From assembly GCF_002723955.1 (NCBI RefSeq), contig NZ_BEWN01000005.1, positions 62,001 to 126,000 on the forward strand: 64,000 nucleotides of DNA. The letters run 5' to 3'. Below are positions 56,838 to 64,000 of the stretch, in pieces. Both the position numbers and the translations under genes were made by a program. Under the pieces are notes generated by a model. It was not told the origin of the DNA, searched no databases, and saw only the letters and a program-made list of their open reading frames with translations. The DNA is from Gluconobacter frateurii. GTDB lineage: Bacteria; Pseudomonadota; Alphaproteobacteria; Acetobacterales; Acetobacteraceae. Position 1 is the stretch's first letter. Every line of letters starts with the position of its first letter.

Positions 56838-58882
56838 CGTTCGATCTCGCCCCTCTCCTGCCACTCTGGCTGCTCATCACAATCGCAGTCGCCATTACAG
56901 CAGGCGCAGTTTACGGCTTCATTCGCGGTGCACGCGGGATGATCTGGCGCGCTCTCGCCATTCTGGTGCTTCTGGGCTGGATGGCTGGACCACGGTCACT
57001 CCATCCGGTTTTCAAGCCTGTCCCGCAGGATGCGCTCCTGATTGTGGACCGTTCGCCTTCCATGCAGGTTGGCCCGAGAACCGCGCTCGCTGATCAGACA
57101 GCCACCCAGATCATGCAGGATGCGGCCCATCTTCCCGGCCTGACCCTGCATCGGGTCGACGTTCCCGGAGGCAACGGGCACGGCACTCGCCTGTTCGACG
57201 CGATGGATCATGCTGACCTGCCACAGGGTCGCTTTGCTGGCGCCATTGTCGTCACAGACGGCATGGACCATGACGTTCCCACGCATTTGCCTGCGCGTTT
57301 CCACGGTCCGAATGAGCAGACGCTCCCGATGCATCTCCTTGTAACGGCCAAGGGAGAAGAAACAGACCGCAGGCTGCGTATCCTCAGCACGCCGCCCTAT
57401 GCCATCGTAGGACAGAACGCGACCATTCGCCTTCAGGTAGACGATCTCGGATCGCCCGGCGCAAAAGCGGCAACGCTGACTGTACGCGCGGGTGATGCCC
57501 CACCCGCAACACGTACGATCCAGACCAGCCAGCCCCAGGACATTACCATCCCGGTTCAGCATCCCGGCGAAACACTGGTGGGTTTGTCCGTTTCCTCCCT
57601 TCCCGGTGAGGCCTCAACGCTCAACAACTCTGATGTCATCCGTATCCGTGGCGTTCGGGACAGGCTCCGCGTCCTGCTGGTTTCGGGCGTTCCCAATCAG
57701 AGTGAACGTGTCTGGCGTCGCCTGCTAAAGGCAGATCCTTCTGTTGATCTGGTCCACTTCACCATCCTGCGCTCTCCCAACACGGATGATGGCACACCGC
57801 TTTCCGATCTCGCGCTGATTCCGTTTCCAATCCGGGAATTGTTTCAGGAAAAGATCCGCAGCTTTGATCTCATCATTCTGGATGGATTCCGAAACAGCAA
57901 CATCCTGCCTGAAGAGTATCTTACCAACATTGCGGACTATGTGCGCAAGGGAGGGGGTCTGCTTGTCACGGCCGGTCCGGAGTTCGTACAAGATGGCTCC
58001 CTGCAGGACACGACACTGGCACAGGTATTCCCGGCTCACGTCCCAACGGACGGGATCATCACCCAGCCTTTCCGCCCCGGTCTGACGGATCTCGGCAAAG
58101 CGCATCCTGTCACCGCAGGTCTTGGCAACAGCAGCGACTGGGGGCCTTGGTATCGGTCGGCCAAAGTCGATCAGTCTCACGGGCAGAACCTGATGAGCGG
58201 TCCTGACGGCTCTCCTCTTCTTCTGCTGGATCGTGTGGAACAGGGCCGCGTCGCCATGCTCCTGTCTGATCAGCTCTGGCTCTGGTCTCGTGGCGAAGGC
58301 GGTGGTGGGCCACAAGCGGAACTGCTTCGTCGCCTGTCCCACTGGCTGATGAAAGAGCCAGACCTTGAGGAAAACCGCCTAACCGCCCGTATCGAAAACG
58401 GGCAGCTCCTTGTCGAGCGTCATGCCCTTGGCCAGACGACCATCACACCACAGGCCATGGTGACACTCCCGGATGGCCGGACCCAGCCCCTCTCCATGAC
58501 GGGCGGAAAAGGACTGTGGACTGGCACGCTCCCCGTCAGTGGAAATGGAATCTGGACTATCCGGCAGGATGGCCTCGTCGCGTTCGCAAGCCCCGTGTCT
58601 CAGGATGTTCTGGAACGGCAGGATCTCCGCGCAACGGCGACTGTCATGGGACCAATCGCCCAAGCCTCTGGCGGCAGCCAGCACTGGGCAGGGCTCTTAA
58701 TCCCGCATCTTCGACAAGTACAGGCCGGGCAGGATCTGTCTGGATCCGGCTGGATTGGCCTTCCCGTCAGCAAGGCCGCTGTCGCCGGAGAAACGCGGAC
58801 CCAGGATCTGGTCCCCGGCTGGCTCGCCCTTGTGATGGCGCTGACATTCCTTGGACTTGGCTGGTGGCGGGAAGGCCGCTGA
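56834..58882 (+). CDS. VWA-like / glutamine-amidotransferase-like membrane protein
   Basis: A 682-residue protein with an N-terminal membrane helix pair (about 9-50), a long beta-rich part including LLIVDRSPSMQVG (VWA-like MIDAS start) and a Class I glutamine-amidotransferase-like domain around residues 340-420 (LIILDGFRNSNILPEEYL, VRKGGGLLVTAGPEF). A C-terminal helix (WLALVMALTFLGLGWW) ends the protein. No catalytic Cys is visible in the amidotransferase-like part, so it is probably structural. ATG 56834 overlaps the previous stop. Confidence 0.85.
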   Translation: MTFDLAPLLPLWLLITIAVAITAGAVYGFIRGARGMIWRALAILVLLGWMAGPRSLHPVFKPVPQDALLIVDRSPSMQVGPRTALADQTATQIMQDAAHLPGLTLHRVDVPGGNGHGTRLFDAMDHADLPQGRFAGAIVVTDGMDHDVPTHLPARFHGPNEQTLPMHLLVTAKGEETDRRLRILSTPPYAIVGQNATIRLQVDDLGSPGAKAATLTVRAGDAPPATRTIQTSQPQDITIPVQHPGETLVGLSVSSLPGEASTLNNSDVIRIRGVRDRLRVLLVSGVPNQSERVWRRLLKADPSVDLVHFTILRSPNTDDGTPLSDLALIPFPIRELFQEKIRSFDLIILDGFRNSNILPEEYLTNIADYVRKGGGLLVTAGPEFVQDGSLQDTTLAQVFPAHVPTDGIITQPFRPGLTDLGKAHPVTAGLGNSSDWGPWYRSAKVDQSHGQNLMSGPDGSPLLLLDRVEQGRVAMLLSDQLWLWSRGEGGGGPQAELLRRLSHWLMKEPDLEENRLTARIENGQLLVERHALGQTTITPQAMVTLPDGRTQPLSMTGGKGLWTGTLPVSGNGIWTIRQDGLVAFASPVSQDVLERQDLRATATVMGPIAQASGGSQHWAGLLIPHLRQVQAGQDLSGSGWIGLPVSKAAVAGETRTQDLVPGWLALVMALTFLGLGWWREGR

Positions 58883-59571
58883 TGTTGCGACGTGTGACAA
58901 GTTGGGGTCGACGATTCTGGAGACTCGCACAGGAGTTCAGATCGCAGTATATTGACCCTATGCGACTGCCTCTGACCCTTCCCCGCCTTCTGCTGATTGC
59001 CGCTCTGGCAGCCACGCCGACCATTTTCGTGCCTTGGCACTCTGCCCACGCGCAGGACGCCGACGATGCAGAGGCTGAGCAGGAAGCCGAGGAATCCGCC
59101 AAAAAGGCTGAAGCCCGCAAGGCTGCCAAACGCGCGGCCCCTCCTTCAGCTCTGCCCGGCGCAGAAGCCTCCGACGATGACGGTGGCCATGCCCGTACGG
59201 ATACGAACCCGACCACGGCCCTGTTTGATTCGATCAACCGGGGCTCGCTGAACGCAGCCAAGGAAGCTCTGAATCGTGGTGCGGACATGAACGCGCACAA
59301 CATTCTCGATCAGTCACCGCTTGATATGGCGATCGATCTGAACCGCAACGACATCATGTTCCTGCTGCTTTCCATGCGCACCTACAATCCTGATGGTCGC
59401 CTTGACACAAGCGTTCAGGACAATGGCGTTCAGATGAAAGGTGGCAGCGGCCATCTGACAATTGGTGGCAGCGCCGCCACCGCGAGCCGTAAAAACCTCG
59501 CTCCCCGTTTCGATGAAAAGGGTGCCAGCACGGATCCCGCTTCTGGTTTCCTCGGCTTCGCTGGACGATAG
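58882..59571 (+). CDS. Exported ankyrin-repeat-like protein
   Basis: A 229-residue protein whose ATG overlaps the previous stop (TGATG). The first part is basic; a signal-like segment (LPRLLLIAALAATPTIF) follows an internal Met at 58960 and ends near AHAQ. Then a charged Ala/Lys/Glu region and one or two ankyrin-like repeats (ALFDSINRGSLNAAKEALN, RGADMNAHNILDQSPLDMAI). A Gly/Ser-rich C-terminus follows. Last gene of the MoxR cluster; probably periplasmic. Function unknown. Confidence 0.78.
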   Translation: MLRRVTSWGRRFWRLAQEFRSQYIDPMRLPLTLPRLLLIAALAATPTIFVPWHSAHAQDADDAEAEQEAEESAKKAEARKAAKRAAPPSALPGAEASDDDGGHARTDTNPTTALFDSINRGSLNAAKEALNRGADMNAHNILDQSPLDMAIDLNRNDIMFLLLSMRTYNPDGRLDTSVQDNGVQMKGGSGHLTIGGSAATASRKNLAPRFDEKGASTDPASGFLGFAGR

Positions 59572-59592
59572 TCTCTTCACTTTCAGAGACAG

Positions 59593-59631
59593 AAAAAAGC
59601 CGAGAGGAGAATACTCCTCCCGGCTTTTTTT
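59593..59631. terminator. Bidirectional terminator between the MoxR cluster and the alpha/beta hydrolase
   Basis: AAAAAAGCCGAGAGGAG (59593-59609) pairs with CTCCTCCCGGCTTTTTT (59614-59630) around an AATA loop, with one mismatch. The A- and T-runs on both sides suit the convergent genes on either side. Confidence 0.9.
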
Positions 59632-59652
59632 ATTCATCCAACTTATGCATTA

Positions 59653-60624
59653 TCATTTCCGTAGAAATGGAATGACCTGCTGGTCAATTTCTTCAGGACA
59701 TTCTTCGGGAGCAAAATGCCCGCAGTCTCTCAGGAGGCCCGCAGTCAGATGACTCACCACCGGAGCGAGCATTTCCCGTGGGAAATCCGCGACACCATGG
59801 TCACCGCCCAACGCTAAAACGGGCATCGTCAGTTTCTGTCGCGCCCGACTCCGGTTCTCGGCGATCGTCTGCGGAAAAGCACGGTAATATCCCATTTGCG
59901 CCCGGATACCGTCCGTAGTGTGATAGGTTCTGGCATAGACATCCAGAGCGATCCGTTCGGGGTGCACAGCCCAATGCTGAAAAAGATAAGCCATGAACGG
60001 GCGCTCACGTCCCTTGATCAGTATTTCAGGCAGATCAGGCTGCTGATTGAACATGAACTGCCAGAAAAATGCACTCTGGGCCTGTGGCATGAAAACTTCC
60101 GGCTCTTTCTTAAGCAGACCCGGAATAATAGCTTCAACCAGCACCAGACGAGAAACATTCTGGGGATAATCGGCAGCCATCGCGTATCCAATCCACATGC
60201 CGATATCGTGCCCCATGACGGTGTAAGGTCCGGGGCTGATCTGCTGCATCAGTGCATCAAGTTCTGCCCCGATAGCACCCGTATCGTAGCCACTCTGAGG
60301 GCGAGCAGAAGACCCCATCCCCGGCGGATCGACCACAATCACGCGATGCCCATTTTGAGCCAGAACCGGCATTATCGCGCGCCACGCGTACCATGTCTGT
60401 AGCCATCCCGGAATGAGAAGAACCGGCGTCCCTTCCCCCCCTTCAACGTAATGAAGTTTGAGGCCATTGACCGTCCGGACCTTGTCATGAAAGCCGGGAG
60501 GCAAGGATTGGGCATACCCCGAACTTCCAAAAACACTTGCAGAAATCACCACAAGCACCGCGCCATAACGTCGCAAGCTCCCCTGCAGAAAGAGGCGAAA
60601 AAACCATCCACACATCACGTCCAT
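59653..60624 (-). CDS. Exported alpha/beta hydrolase (epoxide-hydrolase-like)
   Basis: A 323-residue protein with a signal-like N-terminus (GAVLVVISASVFGSSGYAQ). The alpha/beta hydrolase core has VLLIPGWLQTWYAWR (oxyanion region), MGHDIGMWIGY with Asp as nucleophile in the place where esterases have Ser, and a C-terminal catalytic His in DCGHFAPEECPEEI. Asp nucleophiles are typical of epoxide hydrolases and haloalkane dehalogenases. ATG 60624 chosen; 60615 and 60681 are alternatives. Divergent from a TetR regulator with a shared palindrome. Confidence 0.87.
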   Translation of the reverse strand: MDVMCGWFFRLFLQGSLRRYGAVLVVISASVFGSSGYAQSLPPGFHDKVRTVNGLKLHYVEGGEGTPVLLIPGWLQTWYAWRAIMPVLAQNGHRVIVVDPPGMGSSARPQSGYDTGAIGAELDALMQQISPGPYTVMGHDIGMWIGYAMAADYPQNVSRLVLVEAIIPGLLKKEPEVFMPQAQSAFFWQFMFNQQPDLPEILIKGRERPFMAYLFQHWAVHPERIALDVYARTYHTTDGIRAQMGYYRAFPQTIAENRSRARQKLTMPVLALGGDHGVADFPREMLAPVVSHLTAGLLRDCGHFAPEECPEEIDQQVIPFLRK

Positions 60625-60627
60625 CCT

Positions 60628-60651
60628 ATTCTTTGTTGTTTGGCAAAGAAT
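60628..60651. promoter_or_regulatory. Palindrome in the hydrolase-tetR intergenic region
   Basis: ATTCTTTG-N8-CAAAGAAT (60628-60651), a perfect 8-bp inverted repeat, just outside the hydrolase start. Ten bases of the right arm (GGCAAAGAAT, 60642-60651) recur at 60694-60703, next to the tetR start. A likely binding site of the divergent TetR protein for both promoters. Confidence 0.55.
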
Positions 60652-60713
60652 TAGAGCCTTGATGTAGAAGATCAAGCTCAATATTTATCAATCGGCAAAG
60701 AATGGTGAACGCG

Positions 60714-61322
60714 ATGGCTGGCAGACCCCGAGAATTCGACCGTACGGATGCCTTGAAAAAGGCCAGAGATCTTTTCTGGAGGCAGGGATTTGAAAGCACC
60801 AGCCTGTCAGAGCTTGTGGCGACCCTCGGACTGGCATCAGCCCGGATTTATGCAGCTTTCGGATCAAAGGAAGACCTCTTCCGGGAGGCCATCCTGGATT
60901 ACGAAACCCATGAAGGCTCTTTCGCCACACATGCCCTGAAAGAAGAACGCTCCATTCTGGCTGCCATGGAACGCATATTGGAGCAGGCTATCGCGCTCTA
61001 TACGCAACCTGACGGACCCAGAGGATGCATGGTTGTCGCGTCTGCCACCAACTGCTCGACCACAAACGCCTCTGTTGCCACATGGCTTGCCCAACATCGC
61101 AAAGCCCAGACAACCTCACTGGTCGATCGGTTCAGGCTTGCCCAACAGGAAGGAGAACTCCGCGCAGGATGTGATCCACGGGCACTCGGAGATTTCTTTG
61201 CAACATTTTTGCATGGCCTCTCTGTGCAGGCCCGCGACGGCATCTCGGCAGAAAGATTGCAAAATGCCGCACAATCCGCTCTGCAGCTTTTGAAGCAGCA
61301 GATGGCGTCTGGGGAAAATTAG
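60714..61322 (+). CDS. TetR-family transcriptional regulator
   Basis: A 202-residue regulator. The N-terminal DNA-binding domain is typical ([20 protein letters not shown], then [20 protein letters not shown]). The C-terminal ligand-binding domain begins about residue 60 and has no clear subgroup mark. The ATG at 60714 fits the family start; ATG 60702 would add VNAM-type residues. Divergent from the exported hydrolase and probably its repressor. Its last four nucleotides overlap the convergent ccrM gene. Confidence 0.9.
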   Translation: MAGRPREFDRTDALKKARDLFWRQGFESTSLSELVATLGLASARIYAAFGSKEDLFREAILDYETHEGSFATHALKEERSILAAMERILEQAIALYTQPDGPRGCMVVASATNCSTTNASVATWLAQHRKAQTTSLVDRFRLAQQEGELRAGCDPRALGDFFATFLHGLSVQARDGISAERLQNAAQSALQLLKQQMASGEN

Positions 61323-62404
61323 CCGACGTTTCGAAGGGCTACGCTTTCCTGACGCAGGATATCAATCGGTACCATCTGCCCGTCGCGCTCGAAGAACCAG
61401 AACGTCCATCCGTTGCAGGATGGCGCATTCGTCAACGTCGCACCGAGCTTGTGAATGGACCCACGCTGATTGCCAGACACAAGTGTTCCGTCCGGCGTCA
61501 CTGTCGCCTTGAGACGTTTCTGACGATCATAGAGAGCAGTACCAGCAGGCAGAACGCCGGTTTCCACGAAACTTCCAAACGGAATACGCGGCATCTCGCG
61601 CTTCGCCGGCGTCACTGCGATCTGCTCGGATGTCAGGCGCTCTTCACGCGCCACACGTTCCTGCGCAGCTTTTACATAGTCTGGATGCCGTTCGATGCCG
61701 ACGTAATGACGCCCCAGACGCTTCGCCACTGCTGGCGTTGTGCCACTTCCACAGAACGGATCCAGCACGACATCTTCCACATTCGTGGACGCTACCAAAA
61801 CACGATGCAGCAGGCTCTCAGGCTTTTGGGTGGGATGCAGCTTCAGGCCATGCTCGTTCTTCAGGCGCTCGTTGCCCGTGCAGAGCGGCAGATACCAGTC
61901 CGACCGCATCTGAAGATCATCGTTCAGGGCCTTCATGGCCTGATAGTTGAACCGATAACGGCTCTGCGGGCTTTTCGCCGCCCAGATCATCGTCTCATGA
62001 GCATTCGTAAACCGACGCCCACGAAAATTCGGCATCGGGTTGGACTTGCGCCAAATAATGTCGTTCAAAATCCAGAAGCCAAGATCCTGAAGGATCGCGC
62101 CCAGACGGAACACATTGTGATAGGAGCCGATCACCCAGATCGTGCCGTCCTTATCCAGAATGCGATGTGCTTCGGACAGCCATTCCCGCGTAAATTTGTC
62201 GTATGCGGAATAGTCGTCGAACTTGTCCCAGGCATCATCAACGCCATCGACAACCGTCTCATCCGGGCGACGCAGCTCGCCACGAAGCTGAAGATTATAT
62301 GGCGGATCGGCAAAGATGCAGTCCACGCTGCCATCCGGCAGGGTCTTCATCGTTTCCACGCATTCACCACGCAGGATCTGGTCCACGGGAAGTTCGCCGG
62401 TCAT
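61319..62404 (-). CDS. ccrM: CcrM-type DNA adenine-N6 methyltransferase (GANTC)
   Basis: A 361-residue methyltransferase of the CcrM group that methylates adenine in GANTC and is tied to the cell cycle in alphaproteobacteria. The catalytic motif DPPYN is at 33-37, the SAM-binding DPFCGSGTT near 216-224. The C-terminal RAMA-like domain, a mark of cell-cycle-regulated enzymes rather than plasmid-borne ones, includes [20 protein letters not shown]. No restriction gene is adjacent, so it is an orphan methylase. ATG overlaps the rnhB stop. Confidence 0.95.
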   Translation of the reverse strand: MTGELPVDQILRGECVETMKTLPDGSVDCIFADPPYNLQLRGELRRPDETVVDGVDDAWDKFDDYSAYDKFTREWLSEAHRILDKDGTIWVIGSYHNVFRLGAILQDLGFWILNDIIWRKSNPMPNFRGRRFTNAHETMIWAAKSPQSRYRFNYQAMKALNDDLQMRSDWYLPLCTGNERLKNEHGLKLHPTQKPESLLHRVLVASTNVEDVVLDPFCGSGTTPAVAKRLGRHYVGIERHPDYVKAAQERVAREERLTSEQIAVTPAKREMPRIPFGSFVETGVLPAGTALYDRQKRLKATVTPDGTLVSGNQRGSIHKLGATLTNAPSCNGWTFWFFERDGQMVPIDILRQESVALRNVG

Positions 62405-63024
62405 GCTGCGTGCGCCTTTGCTTCAATCATGTTTCGGATCGGCGCAAATCCGCGCCTGTGATGGGGCGTTACGCCCCGAATTTTCAGGCCGCTCATATGA
62501 ACGGCGGTGCCGTAACCGGCATTACGTTCCCACCCGTAGGCATCGTGCCTCACGGCAAGACGGGCCATCAGACGGTCGCGTGTAATTTTTGCTATAATGG
62601 ACGCGGCTGCGATGGAGAGGCTGATGCCATCTCCGCCAATCACCATTTGAATGGGACAAGGCAGCTTCGGTGCGTGCTTGCCATCAACCAGTGCGAGGTC
62701 AGGCATCCGGCCAAGCCGATCCAGTGCCCGACGCATGGCAAGATGGCAGGCCTGAGCAATATTGATTTTTTCGATCTCGGTCACGGATGCTGCGCCGATA
62801 CCTGTCAGAATATCCGGCGTCTGCATCAGCAGGTCATATGCGACCATACGCCGCTTTGCCGTCAGCTTCTTGGAATCATCCAGCAAAGCCGAAAGCTTCT
62901 TATCAGGCTCAGACGTAAATGCGACGGCGGCGGCAACTACAGGCCCAGCCAGAGGACCACGCCCTACTTCGTCGATCCCGACGACCAGCCCTCCATGGGC
63001 GGCTTCAAGGGCATAATCTGGCAT
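62401..63024 (-). CDS. rnhB: Ribonuclease HII
   Basis: A 207-residue nuclease that removes RNA from RNA-DNA hybrids and single ribonucleotides. The active-site motif [19 protein letters not shown] is at 16-34, with further acidic residues in [10 protein letters not shown] and the C-terminal [18 protein letters not shown]. Full length. Its stop overlaps the ccrM start (ATGA at 62401-62404), so rnhB and ccrM are coupled. Confidence 0.95.
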   Translation of the reverse strand: MPDYALEAAHGGLVVGIDEVGRGPLAGPVVAAAVAFTSEPDKKLSALLDDSKKLTAKRRMVAYDLLMQTPDILTGIGAASVTEIEKINIAQACHLAMRRALDRLGRMPDLALVDGKHAPKLPCPIQMVIGGDGISLSIAAASIIAKITRDRLMARLAVRHDAYGWERNAGYGTAVHMSGLKIRGVTPHHRRGFAPIRNMIEAKAHAA

Positions 63025-63170
63025 TCCTGAACTGCTCCCCGACCGATCCGGTCAATAAACTGACTACCGAATCGGTTTTGAATCATGGCGACTCGAAAGG
63101 GAAGCCCAAAAATGGGTTATTTTTCAGAATAAGCTGTCAAGTGTGTTCCGAAAGACTCTTTCTGATCGCT

Positions 63171-63800
63171 TTACAGGTTCTCCTGCTCACTCTCTCCGTC
63201 CGTTGGAACCATCGACTGAGAAGTACCTGTTGAATGATGAGCATGTCTTGCCTGCTCACGAATTTCGGGAAAACGGGCAATCGTGTCTCCAATGTTGAAC
63301 ACCAGAAGAACCAGACTGACCACCAGCAACGACATCCCTTTCCCTACAACCTGACGACGACGCCAGAAGTAGCCAGGCAGAAACAGCCACCACCAGAAAC
63401 CCGGAGGCGTATTTCCGGCTTCTCGGATAGCATTCCGATCCAAGGTAAATGCCGTAAAAAACAGACCAAGGACCAGCAATCCGACAATGCCGTTGGTATT
63501 CATGCGGGCAGCCTCGGGTACATGCCGCCAGTCCATGATGTAAAGTGTAATCCGCCCCATGAGCCAGGGGCCAACCAGAAGCACCCACGCCCAGTGTTCG
63601 GACACCTCTGCATTCGGCCTCAGAATGCCGGTCAGAGGGGAAACCAGCCCAGCCGCAGATGCCGGTCGCCAACTGTCCCCGAACGAGGGGGTCCAGACAA
63701 GCGTCTCCGGACGGATCCGCTGCTGCATGATCAGACGCAGAATTTCTTCACGGGACACGGGGCCAGACTGTTGCCCATTGTTCTCGTAAAACCATTCCAT
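63171..63800 (-). CDS. GYF_2 (DUF4339) domain membrane protein
   Basis: A 209-residue protein with an N-terminal GYF_2 domain (MEWFYENNGQQSGPVSREEI, WTPSFGDSWRP) and about four membrane helices in residues 68-190 (LLVGPWLMGRITLYIMDW, NGIVGLLVLGLFFTAFTL, WWWLFLPGYFW, LLVVSLVLLVFNIG). GYF_2 domains bind proline-rich peptides in eukaryotes; in bacteria they are often attached to membrane helices with unknown role. Its ribosome-binding site GGGAGG lies inside a terminator hairpin immediately upstream. Confidence 0.85.
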   Translation of the reverse strand: MEWFYENNGQQSGPVSREEILRLIMQQRIRPETLVWTPSFGDSWRPASAAGLVSPLTGILRPNAEVSEHWAWVLLVGPWLMGRITLYIMDWRHVPEAARMNTNGIVGLLVLGLFFTAFTLDRNAIREAGNTPPGFWWWLFLPGYFWRRRQVVGKGMSLLVVSLVLLVFNIGDTIARFPEIREQARHAHHSTGTSQSMVPTDGESEQENL

Positions 63801-63835
63801 AAAAAAAGCCTCCCGGATTACTCCGGAAGGCTTCT
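63801..63835 (-). terminator. Terminator hairpin containing the ribosome-binding site of the GYF_2 gene
   Basis: On the minus strand AAGCCTTCCGGA-GTAA-TCCGGGAGGCTT is followed by TTTTT and then the ATG of the GYF_2 gene. The hairpin ends the upstream DUF883 transcript; its 3' arm contains GGGAGG at a correct distance from the ATG. Confidence 0.8.
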
Positions 63836-63862
63836 AGCACACGAAGTAATCCGTGCGTGAAA

Positions 63863-64000
63863 TCAGCTGCTCTTGCGGCCGAACAGCAGACCACCAACAA
63901 TCATGCCAACAACAGTAGCAATGACCACGGAAATCAGTGGGCGATCCTGAACGAATGCCGTTGCAGCTTCAAGCTTCGTCTCACCTTCGTCATACAGATC
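63863..64000 (-). CDS. DUF883/ElaB-YqjD family protein (C-terminal part)
   Basis: Only the last 45 codons are in the window. They read DEGETKLEAATAFVQDRPLI, then a membrane helix SVVIATVVGMIVGGLLF and the end GRKSS. This is the C-terminal tail of the DUF883 (ElaB/YqjD-like) family, small proteins that bind ribosomes in stationary phase and anchor to the inner membrane by this helix. The N-terminal ribosome-binding part lies outside the window. Confidence 0.85.
   Translation of the reverse strand, partial: DLYDEGETKLEAATAFVQDRPLISVVIATVVGMIVGGLLFGRKSS

Noticed and set aside
61319-62404. CcrM-like gene as part of a restriction-modification system
   Set aside because: The C-terminal RAMA-like domain and absence of a neighbouring nuclease (rnhB is RNase HII) indicate an orphan cell-cycle methylase.

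Overview
The window looks like chromosomal DNA of an acetic acid bacterium, most probably Gluconobacter (Alphaproteobacteria, Acetobacteraceae). The evidence is the high GC content, dense gene chains joined by ATGA/GTGA/TGATG overlaps, a three-gene proton-translocating transhydrogenase followed by two zinc alcohol dehydrogenases, a CcrM-type GANTC methylase, and alphaproteobacterial-style RpoD, LptD and DUF1285/MoxR neighbourhoods. The genus is inferred from gene content and was not searched. I see no rRNA, tRNA, CRISPR array, insertion sequence or prophage.

Layout. 1-3.9 kb (minus): an incomplete, divergent Hyf/energy-converting-hydrogenase-like membrane cluster (HyfG start, then F, E, C and B read right to left). 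3.9-6.8 kb (minus): aldo/keto reductase, HolC, PepA. 6.9-17.3 kb (plus): an exported unknown protein, CysQ-like phosphatase, Sua5/TsaC, a small coiled-coil membrane protein, then the LPS export and envelope run lptF-lptG-lptD-surA-rsmA-tag. 17.3-24.7 kb (minus): Cfa-like methyltransferase, the rpsF-rpsR-rplI operon, a GNAT protein, rpoD and dnaG. 25-30.1 kb (plus): pntA (broken by an in-frame amber codon), pntA2, pntB and two Zn alcohol dehydrogenases. 30.1-33.2 kb (minus): CDF transporter, chemoreceptor, YqeY. 33.4-38 kb (plus): carA with an N-terminal helix-turn-helix fusion, then carB. 38-40.2 kb: a small XRE regulator divergent from greA-ilvA. 40.2-42.3 kb: a decayed TonB-domain lipoprotein, DUF1330, msrB-upp, csbD. 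42.4-48.5 kb (plus): gpmI-envC-ctpA-divergent deacetylase-rppH. 48.4-52 kb (minus): ABC exporter, CCA-adding enzyme, DUF1285. 52.1-59.6 kb (plus): MoxR-DUF58-BatA/DUF4159-VWA-like-ankyrin cluster. 59.6-64 kb: exported alpha/beta hydrolase divergent from a TetR regulator, rnhB-ccrM, a GYF_2 membrane protein and the end of a DUF883 protein.

How they work together. Most of the window is core housekeeping: envelope biogenesis, translation, replication initiation, carbamoyl phosphate synthesis and redox balance. The points most worth a second look are the degenerate Hyf-like membrane complex, the amber codon in pntA, the HTH-CarA fusion sitting downstream of two matching palindromes, the XRE regulator with two matching 17-bp palindromes, the frameshifted TonB-domain lipoprotein remnant, and a terminator hairpin that contains the Shine-Dalgarno sequence of the next gene.
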